From SAR324 cluster bacterium (GTDB taxonomy: Bacteria; SAR324; NAC60-12), in assembly GCA_028281495.1 (NCBI GenBank), contig JANQJU010000036.1, positions 1-64,000 of the forward strand: DNA of 64,000 nucleotides, read 5' to 3'. The translations under genes and the position numbers were made by a program. Shown piece after piece: positions 17,380 to 26,150 of this stretch. How positions within the stretch are numbered: position 1 is the first letter of the stretch; every line of letters starts with the position of its first letter. The notes beneath the pieces were generated by a model that was not told the DNA's origin, made no database searches, and saw only the letters and a list, made by a program, of their open reading frames with translations.

Positions 17380-20049
17380 TCACCCTCCGTCAATCACCGA
17401 TAATAAAATATCTTGCGCCCGTTCGTAAGTGGGTGCGATTTCCAGAGCAGAAATAGCATGTTGTTTCGCTTCTGGCTTGTTTCCAGCTTTGAGTAGCATC
17501 TCGGCCAAATTTGTATGAGCATCCACCGGATCAGTCGTGTCTTGATGAAGTAGGATCTTGTATTCACGAATCGCGGTCGCATAATCAGAACTTTCGCTGG
17601 CCATTTTGGCTAACAACCGATGGGTTTCTTGATGATACGGATTCACAGCCAATACCCGTTCCAAATAATAAATCGCTTGAGCATGATTTCCCTGCTTGTA
17701 CTCAATTTGGGCCAATTCATAAGGCAGCTCGAAGTCGTGTTGTTGAAAACGAACCAACTTTTGAAGTTGCTCCAATCTCTGTTTGGATTTTCCCTGAGTT
17801 TCATAGATTTCGGCCAGCACTTGGTGCGGGTTGGGATACGCATTGTAGTCAGGAACCAAGTCTTGGGCAATTTTCAAGTAGGTGATGGCCTCATCATATT
17901 CTTGTTCCCGGTAAAGGAGTAAACCCAACTGAAACACGGCCAAAAAATCACGAGGTTGTTGTTGAACCCGAAAACGCATCCGTTTGAGCAAAAACTCCCG
18001 ATTCCACGCTTGGTATTCGGTATCCATCATGTTCCGTCGGACGCCGTGTCCATGACCATCGCCGGCATGATGCGGATCTGTCTGTAGGACAAACAAGTCG
18101 AGCGCCTTCACTCGTTGTTCGATCCAGTCGAAAAAACCGATTTCAAATTCATCTAAAGATTGCTTGAAGGTATTTAAAAAAATTGTCTCCATATCACGAG
18201 AACCGGAGTATTGACGAATAAGGACTAACAAATCGTCGAAACCATAATGCTCCACAATGTATTCCACGACCAAATACGACTGATAGTAGGCAAAGCTGAG
18301 ATCGGCTGTGGAGCTGGCTTTGGTAAATCCATCGTTCAATTCGCGCATGCCTAAAATCTTACCTTCGTGGAAGGCTTTGGTGAGTTCCAAGCTTTCTTTA
18401 CGCCCCCATTCGGGGCGCCCTTCGTGCTCCTCATAAACCGATATGCCTTCCGATAGCCACCGGGGCATCCGGTTGCGTGTCATTTGTAGAGTGATCACGT
18501 GGACAAATTCATGCCACAGAATCTCTTGCCAATTGGCAGGATTGGCAGCCATCAATGCTCTTGGAGAATCCATCGTGATCACTTGACCAAAACACACACC
18601 AACCAACGGACCTATATTGGGCAGGCCCAATGTTCTGACCGCAAAATCTTCGTGCTTTTCAAAGAGTTCTATCAATACCGGACTTTTGGGAGTGAATTGA
18701 TATTTTTTTGTAAGCTTTGTCCAAGCTTCTTCTAAGAGAGGTTCCAAGTAAGGCCACAAGGTGACCGAATCTGCTTGGGAAAGCTTCACGGTGAAGTTTT
18801 CGGTATGATGCACCTCATACGTGTCGAGCACGTCGAGTACTCGCAGGGTGTTCAACGTCCACACATTAAAAGGATCGTTCTCAAAGCTGGTTTCTAAGTA
18901 ATCCCGCCCCTGTGCTTCGTCGCCAAGACGCAGAAGATTCATGCCCAAGGTGGTATAGCCTTTCCAATATTTGGGATCGACTTCCACGGCCTGTTTCGCA
19001 AATTGATTGGCTTCTTCAAATAAGTATTTCCGCCCTAAAACCTCAGCAACACGAGAATAAAACTTGGCATAAGTTGGATGAACTTGTTTGACGGCATTTT
19101 GTTGGCGCTCTTGTTCGGCAGGTTGTTCTTCCAACACGGCAATCGCAGCCAACAAGGTTCGACTTTCCAGCGCTTCTGGATTCACCTTCAAAGCCCGATT
19201 CAGATAGTCTTTAGCAGTTTTGAATTCGTCTTCTTGGATGTACGACTCAGCTAGAGCTTCAAAAGCAGGAACTGTATTGGGATTGATTTCCAGCACTTGA
19301 TTCAGCAAAATTCGCGCTCGTTCGTTTGCTAAAGTTTTTGCTAGTCCGATAAGCCCCGGTACATGGTCCTCATTTTTGGTCAAAACCTCTTGGAACAACC
19401 CGGAGGCGTCCGCTTCATTATATTTTTCAAGAAATAGATACCCCCATTGCACTTTAACATCCACCGCATCGGGATCGTCTAAAATCGCATCTCGAAATAT
19501 CTGGTTCGCTTCGTGGAAATTCCCCAAGGCCCAACTCGCCTGAGCTGCCATTGCCATTTCCGAAGTTTCGGTAATGATCCCTTCGTAATACGCCTCGACA
19601 AGGGCTTCCCATAAAGGAACTGCTTCGGCACGCCTTCCCCGGAAATCAAGAAGCTGGGCATATTGCGACAAGACCGGGGCCCAGGTTGAAGTAGGAGGGA
19701 AAGCTGAAGAATCGGAAACATTCGAAGACGTCGTTGCTTCTGACGGTGAGATCGAAAGTGATGAAAGCGACGTCGACTGAACCATAGGGGCGAGTAGTTC
19801 TAAAGCCTCCGTCGAACGACCCGTTTGCTTCAATAGTTCAGCCATTTGGAAAAGGAGAAGCGCCTTGCTCGATTCAGGAGGGTTGGATTCCAGCAATTCT
19901 CGATATCGTTCCTCAGCTTCGAGATACTCGCCCGATTGCATCAATTGGTTTGCCTCATCTAAGGTTGTCGATTGCGCCCAAAGCAATACCGGGATCCAAA
20001 CAAGCAGCGAATTCAGCCAGAAAAGTTTAATGATTCGAGAAAAAAACAT
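17380..20049 (-). CDS. Exported TPR protein with gluzincin (HExxH) peptidase domain
   Basis: This 889-residue protein starts with a signal peptide or anchor (about 1-26). Then come roughly seven TPR units (about 28-400), a peptidase-MA-like domain with the zinc site H513-E514-F-V-H517 and a downstream E534 in RWLSEGISVY, and a further TPR array (about 690-889). HExxH followed by a glutamate 17 residues later is the gluzincin pattern, so the site looks active. A Ser/Thr-rich linker around 92-120 splits the first TPR block. The DUF4159 gene follows with a one-base gap, suggesting a shared periplasmic complex. Substrate is unknown. Confidence 0.85.
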   Translation of the reverse strand: MFFSRIIKLFWLNSLLVWIPVLLWAQSTTLDEANQLMQSGEYLEAEERYRELLESNPPESSKALLLFQMAELLKQTGRSTEALELLAPMVQSTSLSSLSISPSEATTSSNVSDSSAFPPTSTWAPVLSQYAQLLDFRGRRAEAVPLWEALVEAYYEGIITETSEMAMAAQASWALGNFHEANQIFRDAILDDPDAVDVKVQWGYLFLEKYNEADASGLFQEVLTKNEDHVPGLIGLAKTLANERARILLNQVLEINPNTVPAFEALAESYIQEDEFKTAKDYLNRALKVNPEALESRTLLAAIAVLEEQPAEQERQQNAVKQVHPTYAKFYSRVAEVLGRKYLFEEANQFAKQAVEVDPKYWKGYTTLGMNLLRLGDEAQGRDYLETSFENDPFNVWTLNTLRVLDVLDTYEVHHTENFTVKLSQADSVTLWPYLEPLLEEAWTKLTKKYQFTPKSPVLIELFEKHEDFAVRTLGLPNIGPLVGVCFGQVITMDSPRALMAANPANWQEILWHEFVHVITLQMTRNRMPRWLSEGISVYEEHEGRPEWGRKESLELTKAFHEGKILGMRELNDGFTKASSTADLSFAYYQSYLVVEYIVEHYGFDDLLVLIRQYSGSRDMETIFLNTFKQSLDEFEIGFFDWIEQRVKALDLFVLQTDPHHAGDGHGHGVRRNMMDTEYQAWNREFLLKRMRFRVQQQPRDFLAVFQLGLLLYREQEYDEAITYLKIAQDLVPDYNAYPNPHQVLAEIYETQGKSKQRLEQLQKLVRFQQHDFELPYELAQIEYKQGNHAQAIYYLERVLAVNPYHQETHRLLAKMASESSDYATAIREYKILLHQDTTDPVDAHTNLAEMLLKAGNKPEAKQHAISALEIAPTYERAQDILLSVIDGG

Positions 20050-20068
20050 AAGCGTCTTCTTTGAGGTT

Positions 20069-20830
20069 TTAAGAAGGCATCAGTGCGCCGTTATTAATAT
20101 CGAGAACTTGGCCAGTGATGGAAGTTTGTGTGCCTGCCACCAAAAAGTTTACAAATTCCGCAATCTCGTCTGGAGTGCTCATTTTTCCCAACGGGACATA
20201 GGACATTTGCTCCTCATATACCTCAGTATAGGACTTTCCGCTTGTTTCGGCAAAAGTCTGTAGACCTTGTTTGGCCATGTCCGTGGCCACCCAGCCCGGG
20301 CACAATGCGTTCACAAGTACCTTGTCTCCGGCAAGTTCTGAGGCCCAGGATCGCATCAAACCGAGCAGCCCAGCTTTAGAGGCACAATATGCCGTGTATC
20401 CAGGGACTCCCAATCGGGCAAGAACTGAGGAAATGATCACGATATGGCAGAAAGTCTCGTCGTTACTTTTCAAAAAAGAGCGTGTTTCGCTCACCAACTG
20501 ATAGGTGCCGGTTAAGTTGGTTTCGATGATTTCATGCCACCGGTCATGTTCGCCATAGTGGTTTTCCCCGCCTACACCGGCATTGGCAATCACCCCATCC
20601 AGTTGCATGATTTTCGAAGTGGCCAAGGCACTATGTAGCGATTGCTTGTCTCGCAAGTCGGCCACAACCAGCTTATGATTTGCAGGCTCAGGAAGTTGCT
20701 CTAAAGTTTGTTTCAGATTGTACTCAGTTCGACCGAGTAAGACGATTGCATTTCCGGCTTGAGCTAATTTCAAGGCAATAGCCTGACCAATGCCGGAACC
20801 GGCTCCTGAAACGAGAAAAGTTTTACTCAT
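20069..20830 (-). CDS. Short-chain dehydrogenase/reductase (SDR)
   Basis: This classical SDR of 253 residues has the nucleotide motif SGAGSGIG (8-15), the NAG motif at 83-85, a catalytic Ser near 134-135 and Y148-xxx-K152. The absence of a basic residue right before the second glycine and the VVADLRD segment suggest NAD(H) use, but a nearby GRTEYNLK arginine allows NADP(H). The substrate could be a 3-oxoacyl or sugar-type alcohol; sequence does not decide. GAGGAG precedes the ATG. It lies 19 bp upstream of the TPR-peptidase gene, so they may be co-transcribed. Confidence 0.9.
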   Translation of the reverse strand: MSKTFLVSGAGSGIGQAIALKLAQAGNAIVLLGRTEYNLKQTLEQLPEPANHKLVVADLRDKQSLHSALATSKIMQLDGVIANAGVGGENHYGEHDRWHEIIETNLTGTYQLVSETRSFLKSNDETFCHIVIISSVLARLGVPGYTAYCASKAGLLGLMRSWASELAGDKVLVNALCPGWVATDMAKQGLQTFAETSGKSYTEVYEEQMSYVPLGKMSTPDEIAEFVNFLVAGTQTSITGQVLDINNGALMPS

Positions 20831-20878
20831 ATTGCTCCTCTTTAGATTAAGGGTTATACACTCAACTGAGTTTCGCTA

Positions 20879-21703
20879 TCATAAACTTTGATGAATGAGA
20901 ATGCGGGATAGGGACTGATCAACAATTTTCTGCAACTTCAAAGCATCATTGGTAAAAATCCATTCGACCCCTCGGTTCAATTCGCGAAACAGACAACTTT
21001 CAGAAGTGACGAACCCGGTACCAAGTTTTTGTCCACGAATCGCATGAGTCTGTAGCATCCGTTGATTCAACAACAGAAAATGGCCTGTAACGCCTCCACA
21101 GTGATGGTCTAAAGCCCATTGGCTCAATGCTTTGGCGTTGAACTCTGAAACCGGCAAAAGAGCTGTGGGTGGCACAAAACTCACGTGTTGGAACATTTGG
21201 GGATGGAGCGAAATGAAATGATAATCGTCGCCTGGAACCAAGTTGGCAAAGAGAGACTGCAATATTTCCGCTTGGCGTTCTGGATCGGGATACGTTTCGG
21301 ATTTGAGTTCAACCATTAAGTGTTGTTTTTTTCCATATTGTTCAATCACTTCCGACAAAGACGGAATCTGGGGCAATGCTTCTCTCAATTGGGCAAACGG
21401 CGTGTCTTGAACTACCAAACTAGAATCAAACAATCGTTTACAAGTTGGATCATGAATCACTACCGGCTGCAAATCTTGAGTCCAGCGGACGTCAAATTCC
21501 AACCCCCACACGTTGTTGTTTTGAGCCAAATCAAAGGCAGGAATCGTGTTTTCTAAGATGGTGTGATTATTGTGTTCTCCACGATGAGACACAATTTTGC
21601 AATGCCGTAACCTTTCCAACGGAGGCAAGGGTTGAGGCAAGATGGAATAGGCTAAATTCACGAACTTGAGGAGAACTTGCTGTAACCTATAAGGAATCGA
21701 CAT
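20879..21703 (-). CDS. Glycerophosphodiester phosphodiesterase family protein
   Basis: This 274-residue protein belongs to the GDPD TIM-barrel family that releases sn-glycerol 3-phosphate from phospholipid head groups. The catalytic set is visible: H40-R41, E51-N52, E69-x-D71 and H84-D85 in SHRGEHNN, ENTIPAFD, GLEFDVRW and VVIHDP. A GDPD-specific insertion is shorter than in GlpQ, as in cytoplasmic UgpQ-like enzymes, and no signal peptide is present, so action in the cytoplasm is likely. The ATG at 21703 has only a poor ribosome-binding site; a TTG at 21751 is an alternative start. Confidence 0.85.
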   Translation of the reverse strand: MSIPYRLQQVLLKFVNLAYSILPQPLPPLERLRHCKIVSHRGEHNNHTILENTIPAFDLAQNNNVWGLEFDVRWTQDLQPVVIHDPTCKRLFDSSLVVQDTPFAQLREALPQIPSLSEVIEQYGKKQHLMVELKSETYPDPERQAEILQSLFANLVPGDDYHFISLHPQMFQHVSFVPPTALLPVSEFNAKALSQWALDHHCGGVTGHFLLLNQRMLQTHAIRGQKLGTGFVTSESCLFRELNRGVEWIFTNDALKLQKIVDQSLSRILIHQSL

Positions 21704-21815
21704 GAAAGAGATCGAAATGTAAGGTGAGTGGGTAAATCGCAACTGCGACAATCAACTACGCAATGCTACGCCCGGATTGCGGCTGGAAGCAAGGCGAGTT
21801 TTATCGAGGAAAATT

Positions 21816-22664
21816 ATGGAAAACATACAAATTGTTTTGGTGGAACCTCAGGGTCCCCTCAACGTTGGGTCAATAGCACGGGTGATGAAAAATTTCGGGT
21901 TGAAGAAATTGGTGTTGGTCCATCCTCAATGCGATCCATTGAGTGACGACGCACTTAAAATGGCTGTGCATGCCAAAGATGTCTTGGAACAAGCATCTGT
22001 GGTGAACACCCTTCGAGAAGCATTACAAGCCTGCCCACGAGCTATCGCAACAACCGTCCGCGAACGGATGTTGTCGATTCCTTTAGAAACGCCAAAAACT
22101 GTCCTACCGTGGCTTTTGGAAACCAATGAACCCGTTGCCCTTGTTTTTGGCTCTGAAGATCGAGGGCTCAGCAATGAAGAAATGCAACTTGCCCCAAGAT
22201 GGCTGCGCATTCCAACACACCCTGGATATCCAACATTGAATTTATCTCAATCGGTGGCACTGTGTTGTTATGAATTGTTCCGGCATCGCCATGACATTTC
22301 TTCGCAAAATCATGAAACAGACGAAGATTCGTCTCAATCCAACGATCCGGTCGCACAGACGCCCGATTCGATTTCTAACGAGGGGAACCACCCTCAATCA
22401 TCGACTTCTTCAAAGCGCCCCTTGGTCGTATCAGGACTTTCGGATGGAGAGCGTCCTGCTTCCTTAGGAGCCATCGAACAGTATTTGGGACATTTAGAGG
22501 CTCACTTGTTGGAGATCGGTTATTTGTACCCTCATACGCAGGCAAGTCGCATCGAAAAGTTTCGCCGCCTACTTCATAGAGCCAATCCTTCTGAAACCGA
22601 GCTAGCCTTGTTACGTGGAGTGATTTCTCAAATGGAATGGGCATTGAAGAACCGTAAATCCTAG
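21816..22664 (+). CDS. trmJ: TrmJ-like tRNA 2'-O-methyltransferase (SpoU/TrmH family)
   Basis: This 282-residue SPOUT enzyme carries the three SpoU motifs: GPLNVGSIARVMKNFG near the N-terminus, ALVFGSEDRGLSNEE in the middle and TLNLSQSVALCCYE forming the SAM-binding knot. TrmJ methylates the ribose at position 32 of the tRNA anticodon loop. A Ser/Asp/Gln-rich insertion of about 40 residues (roughly 165-205) separates the catalytic domain from a C-terminal helical extension, making it longer than E. coli TrmJ (246). GAGGA lies about 6 bases before the ATG. An in-frame ATG lies upstream at 21777, but it lacks a comparable ribosome-binding site. Confidence 0.85.
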   Translation: MENIQIVLVEPQGPLNVGSIARVMKNFGLKKLVLVHPQCDPLSDDALKMAVHAKDVLEQASVVNTLREALQACPRAIATTVRERMLSIPLETPKTVLPWLLETNEPVALVFGSEDRGLSNEEMQLAPRWLRIPTHPGYPTLNLSQSVALCCYELFRHRHDISSQNHETDEDSSQSNDPVAQTPDSISNEGNHPQSSTSSKRPLVVSGLSDGERPASLGAIEQYLGHLEAHLLEIGYLYPHTQASRIEKFRRLLHRANPSETELALLRGVISQMEWALKNRKS

Positions 22665-22812
22665 CTGGAACAGATCTGATTTTCACTTGCCGGTTTGTAT
22701 ACAAAAAAGTAATTTCGGTCTCCGGTTTTGGTAGATGAAAGCGAGGGAGAAGGGACGACCTGCTTTCTAAAAAACAAAATGTTCCCAATGTCTTAATAAG
22801 GAAAAGCAAGCA

Positions 22813-23208
22813 ATGACTACGAAGCGAACGTCCGAACGTTATTTATATGAGCACCATGTCGATGTGGAGTTTCAAGACGACCACTGCCACGGAGAAATTC
22901 TTGATTGGTCTGAACGTGGAATTCAAGTCTTTCTAGACAAACCCCTTATCGGCGAAACCGAGTATGTGACCGTATTCGAGATTCATAGGATGAGTTTTGT
23001 TTCTGATGAAGAATTGGAAAATGACTTGTTAGAACCTCCAGTCGAAGTCTGGTCTGTAAAAGGGTCCGTCCGTTGGCTGCGCCCCAAAAAAGAAGGAGTG
23101 GCCATCGGTATCAATTTTGAGGAAAGCTTAGATGGGCTGCCTTTAACCAGTTTGCAAGAATACATCACGGTTGGGGATCTGTGCCAATTGTCCATCTTTC
23201 CCAAATAA
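22813..23208 (+). CDS. PilZ-domain protein (c-di-GMP binding)
   Basis: This single PilZ domain of 131 residues keeps both nucleotide-binding motifs: R5-xxx-R9 (RTSER) and D31-W-S-E-R-G36, matching (D/N)xSxxG. C-di-GMP binding is therefore likely. An acidic insertion around 60-75 extends one loop. It has no second domain, so it should act as a small adaptor on a partner protein. It opens the 16-kb signalling island, followed 123 bp later by a STAS protein. Confidence 0.85.
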   Translation: MTTKRTSERYLYEHHVDVEFQDDHCHGEILDWSERGIQVFLDKPLIGETEYVTVFEIHRMSFVSDEELENDLLEPPVEVWSVKGSVRWLRPKKEGVAIGINFEESLDGLPLTSLQEYITVGDLCQLSIFPK

Positions 23209-23331
23209 CCATGTGGGTGGATTTTTGGATGTTCCCTGCGTTATGAGTGAATCGTTTTACCTTGCTGTTTTCTCCATAGGGTAAGGTATTTATATCTCGA
23301 TGATTGTCACTTCGGAAACATAGGAGAACTC

Positions 23332-23673
23332 ATGAATTTGAATTACTACGTCGAACGCGATGTATGCGTAATTTCAGTGCTTGATGAATATACCGAACAA
23401 GATACGAAAGAATTGCTCAATTATGTGAAACCATTCAAAGAAAATACGGCACTACGAGGCATCATTCTCGACTTTGGAGAGCTGAATTTCATCACTTCCA
23501 CAGGATTGGGAGCAATCATGCAAATATATAAAGAGTTAGAAGTTCACCATATCGAGTTGGCCGTGTGTGTGGGACACACGAAGCTAAAACAGCTGATTGG
23601 ACATATGGGATTAAATAAAATCATCCGCATATGTGAAAGTAAAGAAGAAGCCCTTGCCGATATGGGTTTCTGA
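23332..23673 (+). CDS. STAS-domain protein (anti-sigma-factor antagonist type)
   Basis: This 113-residue STAS domain has the typical ILDFGELNFITSTGLGAIM segment, with S56 at the position phosphorylated in SpoIIAA-type antagonists. Such proteins are switched by phosphorylation from an SpoIIAB/RsbW-like kinase. No stand-alone kinase is next to it, but the response regulator at 31738-33369 carries an SpoIIAB-like ATPase domain and is a candidate partner. GGAG lies before the ATG. The 240-bp gap to the cyclase gene suggests a separate promoter for the latter. Confidence 0.88.
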   Translation: MNLNYYVERDVCVISVLDEYTEQDTKELLNYVKPFKENTALRGIILDFGELNFITSTGLGAIMQIYKELEVHHIELAVCVGHTKLKQLIGHMGLNKIIRICESKEEALADMGF

Positions 23674-23914
23674 ATGCCTCCTCTTCACTGATTCTTCCTT
23701 TCCTCAACTTCTCTAGTCCCCGATTACATTCTCAATACGGGTAGAACTCCTTTCACAATTGTTTTGCCCTCCAGAGCCATCCGTTCCTGGGCAAATAATC
23801 TGTTGCATTGTGGGCTTCACTTGAAATAAATTGTTCTCGCCTTCACTAATCAAAACGTAACGTGCAAAGCTGATCTTTTACCGTTAGCTCTCATATATTA
23901 TCCAGAGAGGTTTT

Positions 23915-26122
23915 ATGGCTCAACATCATACTGTCCAGCTGAAAGATTCGATTTCAGCGAGTCTCATCAAAGTCGTGTTTTCATTATATTGTGTTGTTGC
24001 AATCGCAGTGACCCTGGTCCATTTGGTCGCGGAATATTTCGATGCGCAAGCAGGAATACTGGAAGACCTTATGATGTTCCAAAACACTTTTGAAGGAGGC
24101 GTTGCAAATGAAGTGTGGAATTTGGATGACAACTCATTGAGAGCGATTGTGCAAGGGATGGTACAGATTCCTATAATAGTGGGAGTTCGAGTGGAAGATA
24201 CAACCAGCGAGTTGCTGTTGGAAATGGGATCCGTGGAAGACGAGGATGGGCAAATCGTGTTTGCGAATGCTGAAGGCAGGCGGGTACCTTCATTGGAGTC
24301 ACCACTTTTTTTGGAGTTGTTCTCGCATTCTTTCCCGATTCAACATGTTCGACAAGATGGTCAAGTACGGCAGCTAGGATTTGTTCATGTATTTTCCAGC
24401 ACTCACATCGTATTTCAGAAAGTTCGTTATGGCATAACGTTTATTTTAGTGAATTCTATCATTAAAACCGTTGCGCTTTGGATCATTTTTTTTATGGTTG
24501 CTGAACGCTTGCTATCGCGTCCGTTATTGAAACTCACCGCGTCTACAGATTCTCTCAATCTCGACAACTTGGAGAACCTCAGTATTGACGTCGAAACATC
24601 GCATCGTAATGAACTGGGAATCTTGACCAAGACTTTTAATGCCATGATCCAAAAGTTGTTGCAGGCTCGAATGGCCCTACAGGAGAGTCTATCGCAGCTG
24701 AAAGCCGCTAATCAGCGTCTAGAATTGCTCACCCACGAGATGGCTGAAATGGCAGGCTTGCATGATCGATATCATGTGATGATTCATGCGGCAAATACCA
24801 TCTTACAGGAAGTGGAGGCAACAGAAACTACGGAAGTCCGAGTTTGGTTTTTTCAGGAAAACGACAGGGGAAAGTCGGGTTATTCTTGTTTTCATTTTCC
24901 AACCAAGTTGTCACGCAATGGCAAACGGATGTTGGCATTGGACCAATTGAATAGGGTGATTCATGTGTTTCACGAACAGTTGCCCAACGAGTTGATCGAC
25001 GTGGTTTTCAGCACAAGAAATACAGAATGCGTTTTGATCGTCGATAAGTTGATTTTGATTATCCGACACGAACGTCAATTGCTTGGACTGATTGAAGTGA
25101 AAGGAGTTGAATCCTTCACCCGTGAAGACGAGGATTTTCTAAAAATTTTGGGTCATTATCTAACAATCTCCTTAGAAGACCTCAGTGCTAACCTCAAATT
25201 GGTGCAGGCCAAAGACCGCCTGGAAGATCTCAACGAACACTTAGAACAAAAAGTTGAAGAACGCACTCGCGAATTGGCTGATACCAATCAAGCATTACAA
25301 TCAAAAAATCAACAACTAGAAAACCTGTCCAAGAAGCTCTCCAAGTATTTGGCTCCGCAAGTCTACGATTCCATTTTTTCCGGAAAAAAGGATGTGAAAA
25401 TAGAAACCTATCGCAAGAAGCTCACGGTCTTCTTTTCCGACATCAAAGGATTCACACAAATGACTGATAGTTTGGAACCCGAAGTCATGGCCAACCTGCT
25501 CAATCAATACCTGACCGAGATGGCAGAGATTGCATTAAGATACGGAGGCACCATTGATAAATTCATTGGGGACGCGATCATGATTTTCTTTGGAGACCCG
25601 GAAACGAATGGGGAAAAGAACGATGCCTTATCTTGTGTATTGATGGCAGTAGAGATGCGTGAGCGTCTCAAGTACATGCGTAAGCAATGGCACGAACAAG
25701 GGATTCGCCAACCGTTGCAAGTGAGAACTGGCATCAACACGGGTTATTGTACAGTGGGGAACTTCGGCTCCGAGAATCGTTTGGACTACACCATCATTGG
25801 AGGACAAGTGAATTTGGCGAGTCGCTTGGAGTCGATGGCAGAATCAGGACAAATCTTGATATCCAAAGATACCTTCGTCTTGGTACGAGATCAGGTTGAA
25901 TGTGTGCCGATGGGAGAGGTTCAATTAAAAGGCATCACCCAATCGACCCCAGCCTATCAGGTGGTAGATCTCCATCGCCAACTTGCCTTACGTCAAAAGC
26001 AGTTCAGTGACGAAGGAACGGGCTTCTCGCTCGACTTAGATTTTGAAGAGATTCCTGATTCAGAAAAAGCCAATTTGCACCGATCCCTCAAATCCTTACT
26101 GCACCAACTGGAACAGTTGTAA
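23915..26122 (+). CDS. Membrane-bound class III adenylate cyclase with HAMP
   Basis: This 735-residue sensor cyclase has TM1 (about 16-40), an extracytoplasmic domain of roughly 130 residues, TM2 (about 171-195), HAMP, a coiled-coil/GAF-like region, a second coiled coil and a C-terminal cyclase domain (about 500-690). The catalytic residues are complete: metal-binding D509 (FFSDIKGFT) and D553 (GD), adenine-selecting K549 and D624, and transition-state N633 and R637 (VNLASR). Lys and Asp at the base-recognition positions indicate ATP rather than GTP. The N-terminal module is shared with the next gene and with the kinase at 33442-35556. AGAGG precedes the ATG. Confidence 0.9.
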   Translation: MAQHHTVQLKDSISASLIKVVFSLYCVVAIAVTLVHLVAEYFDAQAGILEDLMMFQNTFEGGVANEVWNLDDNSLRAIVQGMVQIPIIVGVRVEDTTSELLLEMGSVEDEDGQIVFANAEGRRVPSLESPLFLELFSHSFPIQHVRQDGQVRQLGFVHVFSSTHIVFQKVRYGITFILVNSIIKTVALWIIFFMVAERLLSRPLLKLTASTDSLNLDNLENLSIDVETSHRNELGILTKTFNAMIQKLLQARMALQESLSQLKAANQRLELLTHEMAEMAGLHDRYHVMIHAANTILQEVEATETTEVRVWFFQENDRGKSGYSCFHFPTKLSRNGKRMLALDQLNRVIHVFHEQLPNELIDVVFSTRNTECVLIVDKLILIIRHERQLLGLIEVKGVESFTREDEDFLKILGHYLTISLEDLSANLKLVQAKDRLEDLNEHLEQKVEERTRELADTNQALQSKNQQLENLSKKLSKYLAPQVYDSIFSGKKDVKIETYRKKLTVFFSDIKGFTQMTDSLEPEVMANLLNQYLTEMAEIALRYGGTIDKFIGDAIMIFFGDPETNGEKNDALSCVLMAVEMRERLKYMRKQWHEQGIRQPLQVRTGINTGYCTVGNFGSENRLDYTIIGGQVNLASRLESMAESGQILISKDTFVLVRDQVECVPMGEVQLKGITQSTPAYQVVDLHRQLALRQKQFSDEGTGFSLDLDFEEIPDSEKANLHRSLKSLLHQLEQL

Positions 26123-26150
26123 TTCCTTTAAATCGTATCTGAGAATCTTT

